DNA of 64,000 nt from Rodentibacter caecimuris (GTDB taxonomy: Bacteria; Pseudomonadota; Gammaproteobacteria; Enterobacterales; Pasteurellaceae). Positions 30,574-42,425 of the stretch are shown here, piece after piece. A program made the translations under genes and the position numbers. The stretch is from contig NZ_BBXJ01000001.1 in NCBI RefSeq assembly GCF_001019715.1, positions 558,001-622,000 on the forward strand. Direction: 5' to 3'. The notes under the pieces were generated by a model, which saw only the letters and a program-made list of their open reading frames with translations, was not told where the DNA came from and searched no databases. Positions within the stretch are counted from its first letter, which is position 1. Every line of letters begins with the position of its first letter.

Positions 30574-31383
30574 TTACCCGATTTTTATAACCTCTATGGA
30601 CTCAAATCCCCACAAATCTAATATTTGTTTGAACCCCACCTCTTCATCAAAATGTTGGGTACAAAACATTTCATTATATTTTTTACTTTTATTTTTGATC
30701 TCTATTTCTCTCAATAAAGATTGAACTCGTTTTGCAATGGCCTCCCCCGAGTCCATAAAGTGTTTCACTTGCGGTAAGCAAAACTGAATTTCATCCCGAA
30801 TTAAAGGGAAATGCGTACACCCAAGAATCATTGTATCCAAATCCATTATATTAATCCAAGGTAACAATTCACTTTTTAACGCACTCATATCCACGGAATG
30901 TCCACGAATCTTTTGTTCGGCAATTTCAACTAATTTTGTCGAGCCTAGCCGTTCTACTTTGCAATCTACCGCGAATTTATTGATCAGTTCATCTACATAG
31001 TGACGCTTTACCGTCCCTTTTGTCGCCAGCAAACCAATATGTTTTGTGTTTGAGACCTCTGCTGCCGGTTTAATTGCTGGCACTGTACCGATAACGGGGA
31101 TAGAAAAGTTTTCCCGTAACACCGGCAATGCGACCGTACTTGCCGTATTGCAAGCAATCACAATCGCATCTAAAGGATGTGAATCATCAATCCGTTGGCA
31201 TATCGCCAACATTCGTTGAACAATGCTTTCTTCACTGCGTTCCGAATAGGGAAAACCGCCATTATCAAAACAATAAAGGTAATGCCAATCGGGTAATAAT
31301 TTTTTTGTTTCGCGATATACACTCAATCCGCCCATTCCCGAATCACAGAAGAGGATTGTCGGGCGTTCTTTTTTTATATCCAT
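30574..31383 (-). CDS. murI: Glutamate racemase
   Basis: 269 residues with both catalytic cysteines in their motifs, [10 protein letters not shown] and LGCTHFPL, and the N-terminal [12 protein letters not shown]. It makes D-glutamate for peptidoglycan. It follows recG closely on the same strand and ends just before the rRNA promoter region. Confidence 0.95.
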   Translation of the reverse strand: MDIKKERPTILFCDSGMGGLSVYRETKKLLPDWHYLYCFDNGGFPYSERSEESIVQRMLAICQRIDDSHPLDAIVIACNTASTVALPVLRENFSIPVIGTVPAIKPAAEVSNTKHIGLLATKGTVKRHYVDELINKFAVDCKVERLGSTKLVEIAEQKIRGHSVDMSALKSELLPWINIMDLDTMILGCTHFPLIRDEIQFCLPQVKHFMDSGEAIAKRVQSLLREIEIKNKSKKYNEMFCTQHFDEEVGFKQILDLWGFESIEVIKIG

Positions 31384-31410
31384 AAAAACGCTTCCTTTAT
31401 TGACCGCACT

Positions 31411-33492
31411 TTAGGCGTTTGAGTAAATTTCTTTATTATTTAACCAACGTTTAATCAAACTCTCTGCAACATCAGGATATTGCTGTATTAGTTGCTTAGC
31501 GTAATACTGCACTGTTGGAATCATTTTACGATCACGCATTAAATTGGCGACTTTAAACTCAGCAACCCCCGTTTGTTTTGTACCTAGCACTTCACCGGGG
31601 CCACGAATCTCCAAATCTTTTTCAGAAATAACAAAACCGTCTTGGCTATCTCGTAACACCTGCAAACGTTTTTGTGAAACTTTTCCTAATGGCGGTTTAT
31701 ACATCAATACGCAAAAAGATGCCGTACTGCCCCGTCCGACACGACCACGTAATTGGTGAAGTTGCGATAATCCTAAACGTTCGGCATTTTCGATAATCAT
31801 TAAACTTGCGTTCGGCACATCAACACCGACTTCAATCACAGTCGTTGCCACCAACAAATCCAATTCGGCATTTTTGAAGCGCAGCATAACGTCTTGCTTT
31901 TCTTGCGGTTTCATTCTTCCATGTACCAAACCAACTCTCAACATTGGTAAGGCTTTGGTTAAATCTTCCCAAATCGCTTCGGCGGCCTGTGCTTCTAAGA
32001 CTTCCGATTCATCAATCAATGTACACACCCAATAAGCTTGGCGCTTTTCATCTATACAAGCTTTTTTCACACGTTGAACAATTTCATCGCGACGTTCTTC
32101 TGAAATCACGACCGTTGTAATTGGCGTACGCCCCGGCGGCAATTCATCAATAATAGAGGTGTCCAGATCCGCATACACTGTCATTGCCAACGTTCTCGGT
32201 ATCGGGGTTGCCGTCATAATTAATTGATGAGGGTAAAATCCCGCTTTTTCACCTTTTTCACGTAACATCAAACGTTGATGTACGCCAAAACGATGTTGTT
32301 CATCAATAATGACCAAAGCAAGATCCGCAAATTCGACCTCTTCTTGGAATAGCGCGTGTGTCCCCACCACCATTTGCACTGCACCGGTTTTAATTTTTTC
32401 CAGCTCGGCTTGACGTGCTTTGCCTTTCACTTTGCCGGCCAACCAACCAACATTGATCCCTAAAGGCTCAAACCAATGACGAAAATTATTCGCATGTTGC
32501 TCGGCTAAAATTTCTGTTGGTGCCATCAAGGCCACTTGTTTACCGTTATCAATCGCCATTAACGCCGCTAATGCCGCTACCAATGTTTTTCCCGATCCGA
32601 CATCCCCTTGCACTAAGCGCATCATGGGATAATCTTTTATTAAATCTTGTTCGATATCGGCAACGACCCGCGTTTGGGCATTCGTTGATTGAAAAGGCAA
32701 ACTTATCAAAAATCGTTGTTTTAAATCCGTTTGATAACCTAAAGGCAAGGCAGAAAACTGTTGTGTTCCTAACCGCACTTTTTGCATAGCGAGATTATGT
32801 GCGAGCAATTCTTCAAAAATTAATCGTTGTTGAGCGGGATGTTGCCCTTTTTCTAATATTTCTAGGGGGATATCCGGTGGCGGACGATGCAATAAATACA
32901 ATGCTTCTTTTAAGCTGAATTGATGTGGATTAAATTCACTAGGTAAAATTTCCTCAATTTTCACTTTATCCAGTAAATTTAGGGCTTGATCTACCAACTT
33001 TCGTAATGAGTTTTGTTTTAGCCCTTCCGTCGTGGAATAAATAGGCGTCAGCGTTTCTTCCAGTACAATCGGTGTATTGTCACGGATAATTTGATACTCC
33101 GGATGATGGATTTCCGGCATATAGCGCCCGCGTTTTACTTCACCAAACGCCTTAACACGCACACCGATTTGAAAACTGTTACGCATTCCCGTATTAAAAT
33201 TGAAAAAACGTAACATAATTTTTGAGGTACCATCAGATAAGCTGACAGATAAAATCGGACGGCGGGCAAAAGTAACCTCACAGGTTTGCACAATCCCTTC
33301 AATCGTGAAATATTGCTCAGGTCGTAAATTGGCAATCGGTGTGATACGAGTACGATCCTCGTAACGAATCGGCAAATGAAAAAGCAGATCTTGTAAACTA
33401 TGAATACCGATTTTAGCGAGTTTATTGGAAACCGCAGCCCCTACACCTGAAAGCGTGGTAAGAGGGACGGAGTCAAGAAGAGAAGAAACCAT
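31411..33492 (-). CDS. recG: ATP-dependent DNA helicase RecG
   Basis: 693 residues, full length. An N-terminal wedge/OB domain is followed by helicase motifs: Walker A in [15 protein letters not shown], a DEQH box in [19 protein letters not shown], and RGRVGRG. RecG reverses stalled replication forks and processes branched DNA. It lies 6 bases after the spoT stop in a gmk-rpoZ-spoT-recG-murI series. Confidence 0.96.
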   Translation of the reverse strand: MVSSLLDSVPLTTLSGVGAAVSNKLAKIGIHSLQDLLFHLPIRYEDRTRITPIANLRPEQYFTIEGIVQTCEVTFARRPILSVSLSDGTSKIMLRFFNFNTGMRNSFQIGVRVKAFGEVKRGRYMPEIHHPEYQIIRDNTPIVLEETLTPIYSTTEGLKQNSLRKLVDQALNLLDKVKIEEILPSEFNPHQFSLKEALYLLHRPPPDIPLEILEKGQHPAQQRLIFEELLAHNLAMQKVRLGTQQFSALPLGYQTDLKQRFLISLPFQSTNAQTRVVADIEQDLIKDYPMMRLVQGDVGSGKTLVAALAALMAIDNGKQVALMAPTEILAEQHANNFRHWFEPLGINVGWLAGKVKGKARQAELEKIKTGAVQMVVGTHALFQEEVEFADLALVIIDEQHRFGVHQRLMLREKGEKAGFYPHQLIMTATPIPRTLAMTVYADLDTSIIDELPPGRTPITTVVISEERRDEIVQRVKKACIDEKRQAYWVCTLIDESEVLEAQAAEAIWEDLTKALPMLRVGLVHGRMKPQEKQDVMLRFKNAELDLLVATTVIEVGVDVPNASLMIIENAERLGLSQLHQLRGRVGRGSTASFCVLMYKPPLGKVSQKRLQVLRDSQDGFVISEKDLEIRGPGEVLGTKQTGVAEFKVANLMRDRKMIPTVQYYAKQLIQQYPDVAESLIKRWLNNKEIYSNA

Positions 33493-33498
33493 AATGTA

Positions 33499-35610
33499 CT
33501 AGGCATTAATATTACGCTTTGCACTCACCACACCGGTAATTCTCTTAATGCGATATAAAATATTGGCGAGGTGTTTTGTGTCTTTTACACTAATTTGTAA
33601 AATCACGAGCAATAGATTATTTTCCAGCCCTTCCGTCCAAATATTTTGAATGCTGCTTTCGCTTGCTCCGATCGCTGTCATTAAACTTGGCAAAGCACTC
33701 TTTTCATTTAAGATTTCAATTTGTAATTCAGCATCAAAATTAACCGCACTTTGCATTTTTTCCCATTTAGCTTTGACTAATTGGTGGGCATTTCTAAGAT
33801 TTTCACATTGTTGGTGGTGAATAATGAGCCCATGATTCAGAGTACTACATCCCATAATTGGATCATTCGGAATCGGGTGGCAACATTTGGCAAATTGCAT
33901 GTTAGTCATTAAAGCTGGCGCAATTGTTAAGGTATTTGAATGATTTTCCGTATTACCGTCCACATCAATTTCCATTGACTCTCCTACTAATTGATGGGCA
34001 ATAACAGAGGCAAGTTGATTGCCTAAACCGATTTCGCGCAACAATCCATCAAGTGAAGAAAGTTTTCGTTCATCCAAAACCGTTTGAATTTGTTGTAGAG
34101 AAAGATCCGATAAACGATGCGGTTGCAATGCAGCGTTTAATTCTCTTTCACCAAGTTTTACAGCATCATCTTCACAGCGTTGTTTTAAATAGTGACGTAT
34201 GCGGGTTTTAGCACGAGCAGTTACAACAAAATTCAACCAAGAAGTGTTAGGATGTGCATTCGGGTCAGTGAGAACATTCACCGTTTGACCGGATTCCAAC
34301 GCCTTTGATAACGGATAAGGTTTATATTCAACCATTACCCCTACACAAGTATTACCAATATCAGAATGCACCGCATAAGCAAAATCTACCGCAGTTGCTC
34401 CTTTCGGCAATTCAACAATACGTCCTTTTGGAGTAAAAACAAAAATTTCTTTTGGGAAAAATTCAGATTTTACATTTTCAATGAACTCAAAGGAGTTTCC
34501 TACACTTTGTTGAATTTCAACCAAATTTTGCAACCAGCGTTGAGCGCGAATTTGAGCGGTTGTGCTGTCATTTTTACCACTTTCTTTATATACCCAATAT
34601 GCCGTCACCCCCATTTCCGCTACTTGTTCCATATCTTCAGTATGGATGTGAACTTCTACCGGTACGCCATGCGGGCCGATCATAGAGGTTTGTAAAGACT
34701 GGTAGCCATTCGCTTTCGGTACGGCGATATAATCTTTTACACGTCCCGGACGGGGCTTATATAGGTTGTGCATTTGACCTAACACGCGATAACAATCATC
34801 AATATTTTTCACAATAATGCGGAACGCATAAATATCCATAATAGAGTGAAATTCTTGATCTTTTGCACGCATTTTTTGATAGATCTTATAGAGATGTTTT
34901 TCTCGTCCCCACACTCGTGCAAAAATTCCCGTATTTTCTAACCGCTCTTTAATTTCATTAGAAATACGTTCAATAAGATCCTGACGATTATTTCGCGCAA
35001 CTTCCACTAGTTTTTTCAACACATCATAGCGGTACGGATACATCGCTTCAAAGGATAAATCCTCTAATTCATTTTTGATATGTTCAATACCTAAACGATG
35101 TGCAAGCGGACAATAAATCTCAAGGGTTTCCTTAGCAATACGACGGCGTTTATCAGGACGCAGTGACCTCAACGTACGCATATTGTGAGTACGGTCTGCA
35201 AGTTTTATCAATACTACTCGAATATCACGGGTCATTGCCAAAATCATTTTGCGAAAATTTTCCACCTGAGCTTCTTGGCGGGTACGGAATTTTAGCTTGT
35301 CAAGTTTTGAGACCCCCTCAACGATATCGGCAACGCTTGCACCAAATTCTTTTTTAAGATTTTCTTCCGTATAAGGTGTGTCCTCTATAACATCGTGCAA
35401 CAACGCTGCCATCACTGCTTCATGATCAAGATTCATTTTCGCAATAATGGAAGCCACTGATACAGGATGGGTAATATAGGGTTCACCACTTGAACGAAAC
35501 TGTCCCTCGTGCGCATCTCTTGCTATAACAAATGCACGTCTGACTAATTCAACTTTATCTTCGGGCAAATACCCTTGAATAATTCGTTCTAAATCTGCAA
35601 ACAATTCCAA
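33499..35610 (-). CDS. spoT: Bifunctional (p)ppGpp synthase/hydrolase SpoT
   Basis: 703 residues. The N-terminal HD hydrolase domain is intact (ITHPVSVASI and LLHDVIEDTPY). It is followed by the synthetase domain (YKIYQKMRAK; DIYAFRIIV), the TGS domain (FVFTPKGRIVELPKGATAVDFAY) and a C-terminal ACT domain. The protein balances the stringent-response alarmone. The neighbouring rpoZ and recG fit the arrangement in gamma-proteobacteria. Confidence 0.96.
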   Translation of the reverse strand: MELFADLERIIQGYLPEDKVELVRRAFVIARDAHEGQFRSSGEPYITHPVSVASIIAKMNLDHEAVMAALLHDVIEDTPYTEENLKKEFGASVADIVEGVSKLDKLKFRTRQEAQVENFRKMILAMTRDIRVVLIKLADRTHNMRTLRSLRPDKRRRIAKETLEIYCPLAHRLGIEHIKNELEDLSFEAMYPYRYDVLKKLVEVARNNRQDLIERISNEIKERLENTGIFARVWGREKHLYKIYQKMRAKDQEFHSIMDIYAFRIIVKNIDDCYRVLGQMHNLYKPRPGRVKDYIAVPKANGYQSLQTSMIGPHGVPVEVHIHTEDMEQVAEMGVTAYWVYKESGKNDSTTAQIRAQRWLQNLVEIQQSVGNSFEFIENVKSEFFPKEIFVFTPKGRIVELPKGATAVDFAYAVHSDIGNTCVGVMVEYKPYPLSKALESGQTVNVLTDPNAHPNTSWLNFVVTARAKTRIRHYLKQRCEDDAVKLGERELNAALQPHRLSDLSLQQIQTVLDERKLSSLDGLLREIGLGNQLASVIAHQLVGESMEIDVDGNTENHSNTLTIAPALMTNMQFAKCCHPIPNDPIMGCSTLNHGLIIHHQQCENLRNAHQLVKAKWEKMQSAVNFDAELQIEILNEKSALPSLMTAIGASESSIQNIWTEGLENNLLLVILQISVKDTKHLANILYRIKRITGVVSAKRNINA

Positions 35611-35655
35611 AGGACACCTGACTTTTTCGGATTATTAAATGAATGGTTGAAATAA

Positions 35656-35682
35656 AACTGCGGTTGAAATCAACCGCACTTT
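35656..35682 (-). repeat. Uptake-signal hairpin between rpoZ and spoT
   Basis: A perfect GCGGTTGA/TCAACCGC stem includes one full uptake signal and one with a single base changed. On the minus strand a T-rich tract follows, so it may partly terminate transcripts before spoT. Confidence 0.6.
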
Positions 35683-35687
35683 TGAAA

Positions 35688-35954
35688 TTATTCGGAAATT
35701 AATGCCACTGCAGCTGCTTCTACATGCTGAACTGCTGTAATAGCTTGATGTTCCTGAGCATCCATAATCTCATCAGAGATTAATCCTTTTTCTATCTCAC
35801 GCAATGCAATAACGGTCGGTTTATCATTATCTTCCGGTACCAAGGGATCACGTTGATGCAATTGCAATTGTCTCGCACGACGTGCTGCGGTCAAAATTAA
35901 ATCAAAACGGTTGCCAATTTTTTCTACTGCGTCTTGTACTGTAACACGTGCCAT
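35688..35954 (-). CDS. rpoZ: RNA polymerase omega subunit
   Basis: 88 residues starting [19 protein letters not shown], with RARQLQ and the [10 protein letters not shown] segment of omega. Omega helps assemble RNA polymerase and forms one (p)ppGpp site. It sits between gmk and spoT as in E. coli. The C-terminus is Ala-rich and variable. Confidence 0.95.
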   Translation of the reverse strand: MARVTVQDAVEKIGNRFDLILTAARRARQLQLHQRDPLVPEDNDKPTVIALREIEKGLISDEIMDAQEHQAITAVQHVEAAAVALISE

Positions 35955-36008
35955 ATTCGATTACTCCGGTTCATCTATAAATAAGGGATATAAAAGAGAG
36001 CTATCATA

Positions 36009-36647
36009 CTAAATCTTATGCTTTTTATCCAGTAGCTGATCAATTAAGCCGATATTTTCTGTTTGTTGATAATGTTTTGTTAAACGCTCCGCACGCAAAA
36101 TACTCTGTAAATCCGCTAATGCTTGGTCAAAATGATCGTTGATAATGACATAATCGTACTCATCATAGTGAGAAATTTCATCCTTGGCTTTTGCCATACG
36201 TTCCGCAATCACCGATTCGCTATCTTGACCGCGACCAATCAAACGGCTCTCCAATTCCTGTAACGAAGGAGGAAGAATAAAAATACTTTTCACATTTTCC
36301 ACTTTTTTACGAATTTGTTGTGCGCCTTGCCAATCAATATCTAAAAAAACGTCAATTCCTTTTGCGAGATTTTCCTGAATTGCCGGTAAAGAGGTGCCAT
36401 AATAATTCCCACCGAATACCGTAGCATATTCCAAAAATAAATCTTGTTTGATCAAGGATTCAAATTCTTCTTTAGAAACAAAATAATAATGTACGCCATC
36501 AATTTCACCAGGTCTCGGATCGCGTGTTGTATGCGAAACGGAAATCATTTTCGGCATGTTGTCCTCTTTTTCCAACAATGCGGTAAGCAGCGACGATTTT
36601 CCCGCTCCACTAGGAGCGGATACAATGTACAAATTGCCTTGCGACAT
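36009..36647 (-). CDS. gmk: Guanylate kinase
   Basis: 212 residues. The P-loop is visible in [14 protein letters not shown], the GMP-binding [11 protein letters not shown] follows, and [13 protein letters not shown] lies in the middle. It phosphorylates GMP and dGMP. It is first in a run of genes reading toward rpoZ and spoT, so GTP and alarmone metabolism are linked in one locus. Confidence 0.95.
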   Translation of the reverse strand: MSQGNLYIVSAPSGAGKSSLLTALLEKEDNMPKMISVSHTTRDPRPGEIDGVHYYFVSKEEFESLIKQDLFLEYATVFGGNYYGTSLPAIQENLAKGIDVFLDIDWQGAQQIRKKVENVKSIFILPPSLQELESRLIGRGQDSESVIAERMAKAKDEISHYDEYDYVIINDHFDQALADLQSILRAERLTKHYQQTENIGLIDQLLDKKHKI

Positions 36648-36667
36648 AAAAACCTCTAATTTTAGGA

Positions 36668-37443
36668 CTATCTGTCTTGTTTGTTAATTTGACTCGCACC
36701 AAACGCCCCCTTGGTCGCATCAGATTCATAAATGCCGCCTAGTTCTTCAGCGTTCGGACCATAAAAACGCCCTTTTATATCCAAATTTGAACCTACCTGA
36801 TACTCCTCCGCAGTCCCTTTTCCTTCAAATTTATTGCCTGCGATAGAGCCAGAAAAACGAAAATAAGGAGTGTTTCCAACCTTAACATTCCTTTCAAAAC
36901 GACCATCTATTTTCTTATTTGCAAAATCCACATCAAAATGGGTAATTCCGGATATATTTTCACCGAGACCTGCAAACCCCAAAAAACCACCTTCATATGT
37001 TGCCTTTCCGGTTGGTAGCACAGTTACATCATGTCCTTGTGAGAAAAAAACCCAATCACCACTACCAGTAGGTGATTTATCACCACCATAACGTGAATAT
37101 TCTATAGATTGAACATACCTATTAAATCAAGCGACTGACCATCAATGACCAAAGTTGTCAGCCCCACCGTATTATCACCGGTTTCTTTTATTCCGTTACT
37201 CTCCAAATAGTTACTATAAAAACCAACAATATTTTTAGATAATTGAGGAGCTTCAGGTTGTGGTTGTGGCTGCGGTTGCGGCTGCGGTTGTGGTTGTGGC
37301 TGCGGTTGCGGCTGTGGTTGTGGTTGTGGCTGTGGTTGTGGTTGTGGTTGTGGTTGTGCATCACTGTGATCGCCCGAACCGGAGCAACCAACTACTAATG
37401 CTAAACAAATCGCGGATAAACTGCATTTTAACAAAATTTTCAT
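36668..37443 (-). pseudogene. Frameshifted TbpB-like surface lipoprotein gene
   Basis: The 5' part (37443 to 37102) encodes a lipoprotein signal ending in LVVGCSGSG, a stretch of 17 Gln-Pro pairs and about 50 further residues before a premature stop. The frame continues in another register from about 37120 down to 36668, with SIEYSRYGGDKSPTGSGDW and then a C-terminal beta-barrel (GTAEEYQVG, GRFYGPNAEELGG, GAFGASQ) typical of transferrin-binding-protein-B-like or other Slam-exported lipoproteins. A one-base shift near 37105-37130 breaks the gene. The intact form would be about 255 residues, anchored on the outer face of the outer membrane. Confidence 0.75.
37255..37356 (-). repeat. Hexanucleotide (Gln-Pro) repeat tract
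   Basis: Seventeen tandem six-base units encode Gln-Pro pairs right after the lipoprotein signal. Codon use varies between units (CAG/CAA-type and CCA/CCG-type), so the repeat is imperfect. Because units are six bases, copy-number change alters length but not frame. Confidence 0.9.
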
Positions 37444-37669
37444 TTTGTATTCTCCTTGTTGTTTTTAATCAAATGAAATTTAAATAGACCAGCTAAACCT
37501 CACATGAGGTTCATTCTTCATTAAATTCTTCAAAAAAGTGTGTCAAATAAACACTACCTTAAATGAAACATGCTTTTTACTGAGCCGGTTAATATAATAT
37601 TATTGAAACATAAAGTAAACACGCCATTCGCTCAAAAATCGCTAAAAGTGATAGTTTTCATTTCTAAAT

Positions 37670-37729
37670 TTTGATGCAGATCACAAAAAAATCGGATTTC
37701 TAGTTTTATCTAAACGCTCATGCTATAAT
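37670..37729 (+). promoter_or_regulatory. gapA promoter with CRP-like site
   Basis: TTTGA-N6-TCACA at 37670-37685 is close to the CRP consensus. TATAAT lies at 37724-37729 with a poor -35 region. The CRP-like centre is about 58 bases before the expected transcript start, near the usual class I position. The rest of the 360-base gap between the lipoprotein gene and gapA shows nothing else distinct. Confidence 0.5.
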
Positions 37730-37800
37730 CTGCCAAAAGTTTTAGGGAATACTCTTTTTTCTTAAACACAACGATTTGTTTAACTTAACTAAGAAGGTAA

Positions 37801-38826
<1,026 letters not shown>

Positions 38827-38939
38827 GTGCGACAAGTGTCGTGCTTACTGGGGTTAAGTCCTTATATATCAAGGATTTAACTCAATTAAGAGAAAGCTAT
38901 ATAATGTAGCTTTCTCTTGACTATTCAGATCTTCTCGGG

Positions 38940-39700
38940 AAGAGTTTGGGTAGCAGACTAGAAAAGGAGCGTTGCTCAAGATCTAGTTCTAAGTTGGTAA
39001 GAATATCTCCAACTTTATGCGGTAATAAGGTATGGTCTTCACTTTTATGTACTTAATATTTAGATAAATATTAAGAGGAGTAAGCAAGCAAGATCTGTTA
39101 TCGAAAGATAGGACTACCGTTAGTCGCCTATTTATAGAGTGACTTGGGTCAAATCCAAAACGTCATATCGTCCATAAAGAATGATTATTCAACCCTACTA
39201 TAAATAAAGTCCGAAAGATACCGTAGCAATCTGAGACGGTTCGAGTATAAGAAAGTGGAATTTCTTCTATTTGGTTGCCACCTTTACACTTATCTTTATT
39301 TACTGTACTTCGGGATATTCTTTTATTAAGAAACACCCTCAGCAACTTGAAAGTAATAGTTGCCCGTGAATGGCTTGCGGAACAGCACGGCTACTTCTCG
39401 GTCTAAATTTACCCAAATTCCCTTTCATTGAAATAATCATTACTAACAAATGAGCTTTTATTTGTTAAAGGTTAGTTATTTCCTATTAGAGGATTAAACG
39501 TAAACAAAGTACTATTAAACATTTGTTTAATGGATAAAGTAAGTTTTAAAGTAAACCAGCAAGGGCTTATTTATTGCTGTATTAGGTAACAACTTAGTTA
39601 AGTATGAGTAAGCTGTTATTACTATTGTTACAATTTGTTTCAACGTTGATATATGCAGTTGCGAAGAAATAAATGAGTGTAACCTGTTATATGACTAACA
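38940..39700 (+). other. Extra length in the intron 5' domain
   Basis: EBS1 in known bacterial group II introns usually lies a few hundred bases from the 5' end; here it is 1,115 bases in. The stretch has no convincing gene, only short hairpins (for example AATATTTA/TAAATATT near 39055-39073). It may be an insertion into domain I, a nested intron or an enlarged domain. I could not find a second domain V in it. Confidence 0.45.
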
Positions 39701-40408
39701 GTAACCTAGGGATAGTGCATAATTGGCAACGATTTTGTGCGGAGCTTCCTGACAATGTACCCCCGATAAGGTTATTAATACTGTGAAGTATTAATAAGAG
39801 ACTCGAAACGACCACTGGGTTGAGGGACTAGGTTGGATAGAAAGATAAACGTAAGTGAATAGTCGTAATTCTCGTTATGTAGAACAAGCCTACGGTCGCT
39901 ATCGGCTTGAACCAAAAGGTATGCAGTGGGTTATCTCATTTTAGCCTTGGGATACGTCATCATAAACACTGTCGGGAAAAAAGACTATATCTTCCCTATC
40001 CATGTAGTAATAATGGAACTTGGTAAGCCTATATCTCCGCCTGAAAAATGGCAGGCAACGCGTAAGCAATGCTGTTGGTGGTGTAGGTAAAAGAAGTTAG
40101 AGAAAGCGAAGGTTGTACTGTAATGGTGCAAATAGGGTATGAAATATGACCTAACCCGAAAGGGTGCAGACTTCTAACCGGTCTTTCATCGCAAGATGTC
40201 TGACAAATTCCTTTAAAGTTTGACGGGATAAAAGCGAGCGTTGGCTTGCAGATTGAAAACCAATCAAATAAAACCAACGCACGCACTCTTTATCCTTAGT
40301 GATTCAAGAGTGTAAGTTTATTGGTAATCATAGCAGCTCTTGAAGTGTCCAAACAGAAAGAGGAACTATTAATTTACCAAGAAAACTTATCTCTCAACGG
40401 AGGTAAGT

Positions 40409-42136
40409 ATGAAAGAGCAAACTCATCATACTAAGAAATTAGTAAGCAGTCTAGCTCCAGCGACCTCACATATATCGCAATGGCATTATATCAATTGGTA
40501 TAAAGCAAACCGATATGTGAAAGGAATGCAGGTGCGGATTGCGAAGGCAACACAGGAAAGCAATTGGCGTAAGGTTAAAAACTTACAACGAATGCTTACC
40601 CACTCGTTTTATGCAAAAGCATTAGCAGTACGACGGGTGACGGAAAATACAGGCAAACGAACCGCTGGTATTGATAAACGGATTTGGGATACACCTGAAT
40701 CCAAATGGATTGCTATACAAGATCTATCAAGTAAAGGGTATCAACCTAAACCATTAAGACGGGTTTTCATTCCAAAGTCAAATGGGAAGAAACGTCCATT
40801 AGGCATACCCACGATGAAAGATAGAGCAATGCAAATGTTGTATTTACTAGCATTGCAACCCATAGCAGAAACAACAGCAGACAATAATTCGTATGGATTT
40901 AGATTAAACCGTTCAACGGCAGATGCTATATCACATATACATAGTATATTTTCAACAAAAGGAAACCAATCTCGTCAAATGGCAGAATGGGTACTGGATG
41001 CAGATATACATGGTTGTTTTGATTTTATTAACCACGACTGGCTACTCAAGCATATTCCAATGAATAAGCGAATACTCAAGAAATGGTTAAAATCAGGTGT
41101 TGTTGAGTTCGGTCAACTAAAACCAACAACGGAGGGGACACCGCAAGGTGGTATTATCTCTCCAACGTTGGCAAATATGGCGTTAGATGGGTTAGAAAAA
41201 GAGCTAATCAAGCACTTTGGTGCAAAGAATAGTCTTAAAATAGCAAAACATCGGACCTACCTCGTTAGGTATGCAGATGACTTTATTATTTCAGGTATAT
41301 CAAAAGAATTACTGGAAGAACAAGTTATCCCTATGGTGAAAAACTTTCTTGCAGAAAGAGGACTTTCCTTATCGGAAAGTAAAACCAAGGTAGTGCATAT
41401 CGAACACGGATTTGACTTTTTAGGTTGGACTGTTAAACGTTTTGATAAAAAATTGATTATTAAACCAAGTAAGAAAAATGCAAAAGCATTTTATGACAAG
41501 GTAAAACAATCAATTTCAAAAATGAAAATGGCGAAACAAGATGACCTAATAAAAGTATTAAATCCAATGATAAGAGGTTGGACAAACTATCATAAACACG
41601 TTGTGGCTAAAGTGATATTTAACCGAATGGATAGTTTAATTTGGAAAGCCTTATGGCGTTGGTGCAGACGAAGACATCCAAACAAAGGAAAAATTTGGAT
41701 TAAAGAGAAATACTTTTATTCAAATGCAACTCGGAATTGGATTTTCGGCACAGTCACCAACAGCAATAAAGGAGAACAAATCCCAATAGATTTACTCTAT
41801 TGTGGATATGTGAAAATTAAGCGACACAGAAAGATAAAATCACAATACAAACCATTTTTACCTGAATGGGAAATGTATGGAGAAAACCTTGCTCAAGCCA
41901 GAATGTATGATGAACAATCACACAGACAGCAATGGCAAGCTCTTTACAAAGAGCAGAAAGGAAAATGTGCATTGTGTAATACGTCAATAACGAAAGAAAG
42001 CGGCTGGCACGATCATCATATAATTTACAAAATGTATGGTGGAACAGATTCACTAAATAACAGATGTTTAGTACATCCTGAGTGTCACCAACAAATTCAT
42101 CGCCTGAATTTGAACGTTGCGAAACCGACTGCGTAG
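40409..42136 (+). CDS. ltrA: Group II intron reverse transcriptase/maturase with HNH endonuclease
   Basis: 575 residues after GGAGG. The reverse transcriptase core includes [43 protein letters not shown] and the catalytic YADDFIISG. The maturase X domain follows ([12 protein letters not shown]). The C-terminus has a complete HNH motif: [25 protein letters not shown] and HPECHQQIH. It should help the intron splice and insert into DNA. All catalytic motifs appear intact, so the element may still move. Confidence 0.95.
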   Translation: MKEQTHHTKKLVSSLAPATSHISQWHYINWYKANRYVKGMQVRIAKATQESNWRKVKNLQRMLTHSFYAKALAVRRVTENTGKRTAGIDKRIWDTPESKWIAIQDLSSKGYQPKPLRRVFIPKSNGKKRPLGIPTMKDRAMQMLYLLALQPIAETTADNNSYGFRLNRSTADAISHIHSIFSTKGNQSRQMAEWVLDADIHGCFDFINHDWLLKHIPMNKRILKKWLKSGVVEFGQLKPTTEGTPQGGIISPTLANMALDGLEKELIKHFGAKNSLKIAKHRTYLVRYADDFIISGISKELLEEQVIPMVKNFLAERGLSLSESKTKVVHIEHGFDFLGWTVKRFDKKLIIKPSKKNAKAFYDKVKQSISKMKMAKQDDLIKVLNPMIRGWTNYHKHVVAKVIFNRMDSLIWKALWRWCRRRHPNKGKIWIKEKYFYSNATRNWIFGTVTNSNKGEQIPIDLLYCGYVKIKRHRKIKSQYKPFLPEWEMYGENLAQARMYDEQSHRQQWQALYKEQKGKCALCNTSITKESGWHDHHIIYKMYGGTDSLNNRCLVHPECHQQIHRLNLNVAKPTA

Positions 42137-42154
42137 CAGTTAATAGAAAGGCTT

Positions 42155-42229
42155 GAGCTGTATGCAGAGAAATTTGCCTGTACAGTTCTTAGGGGGCTAA
42201 GTTGTAGTAATACAACTTGGCTACCCGAT
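42155..42229 (+). ncRNA. Intron domains V and VI
   Basis: Domain V pairs GAGCTGTATGC with the closing TACAGTTC, including the AGC catalytic triad. Domain VI (42189-42229) has an AAGTTGTA/TACAACTT stem and ends in CCCGAT, with an adenosine near the 3' side available as branch point. Confidence 0.85.
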
Positions 42230-42248
42230 TTAAAATAGCTCACAGACT

Positions 42249-42273
42249 AACCGCTCTTCGGAGCGGTTTTTTT
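42249..42273 (+). terminator. gapA terminator, now downstream of the intron
   Basis: AACCGCTC-TTCG-GAGCGGTT is followed by seven T in all. In the uninterrupted locus it would lie about 20 bases after the gapA stop; now the intron is in between. Confidence 0.9.
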
Positions 42274-42425
42274 ATCTTCAATAATATTACGCCCCTCACA
42301 AATTGAACAAAAGTTCACTCAAAATCATCAAAAATATTAAAGATTTATCTGGCTTTTCTTTTCATTTAACCTTATATTAGCGCACAATTGTTAGCTCAAT
42401 TAACATTAAACTAAATAAGGTTAAT

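Larger units (their letters stand above)
38827..42229 (+). mobile_element. Group II intron after the gapA stop codon
   Basis: The element begins GTGCG, the group II 5' consensus, directly after the gapA TAA, and ends with a domain VI stem and CTACCCGAT. Domain V (42155-42188) is 34 bases and matches the GAGC...GTTC pattern. The sequence TTAGCCTT at 39941-39948 is exactly complementary to the eight bases before the insertion point (38819-38826) and so fits EBS1/IBS1. TGTAG at 39878-39882 can pair with CTACA (38814-38818) as EBS2/IBS2. It encodes its own maturase. The total of about 3.4 kb is long because nearly 1.6 kb precede the reading frame. Confidence 0.9.

Noticed and set aside
37255-37356. 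Regular short repeats that might suggest a CRISPR array
   Set aside because: The units are six bases, contiguous and in frame as Gln-Pro codons, with no spacers.
39163-39345. 60-codon leftward frame inside the intron 5' region
   Set aside because: It has no ribosome-binding site and unlikely composition, and lies within intron RNA sequence.
38940-39700. A complete second group II intron nested in the first
   Set aside because: No second domain V with the AGC triad and closing GTTC could be found, so nesting stays only a hypothesis.
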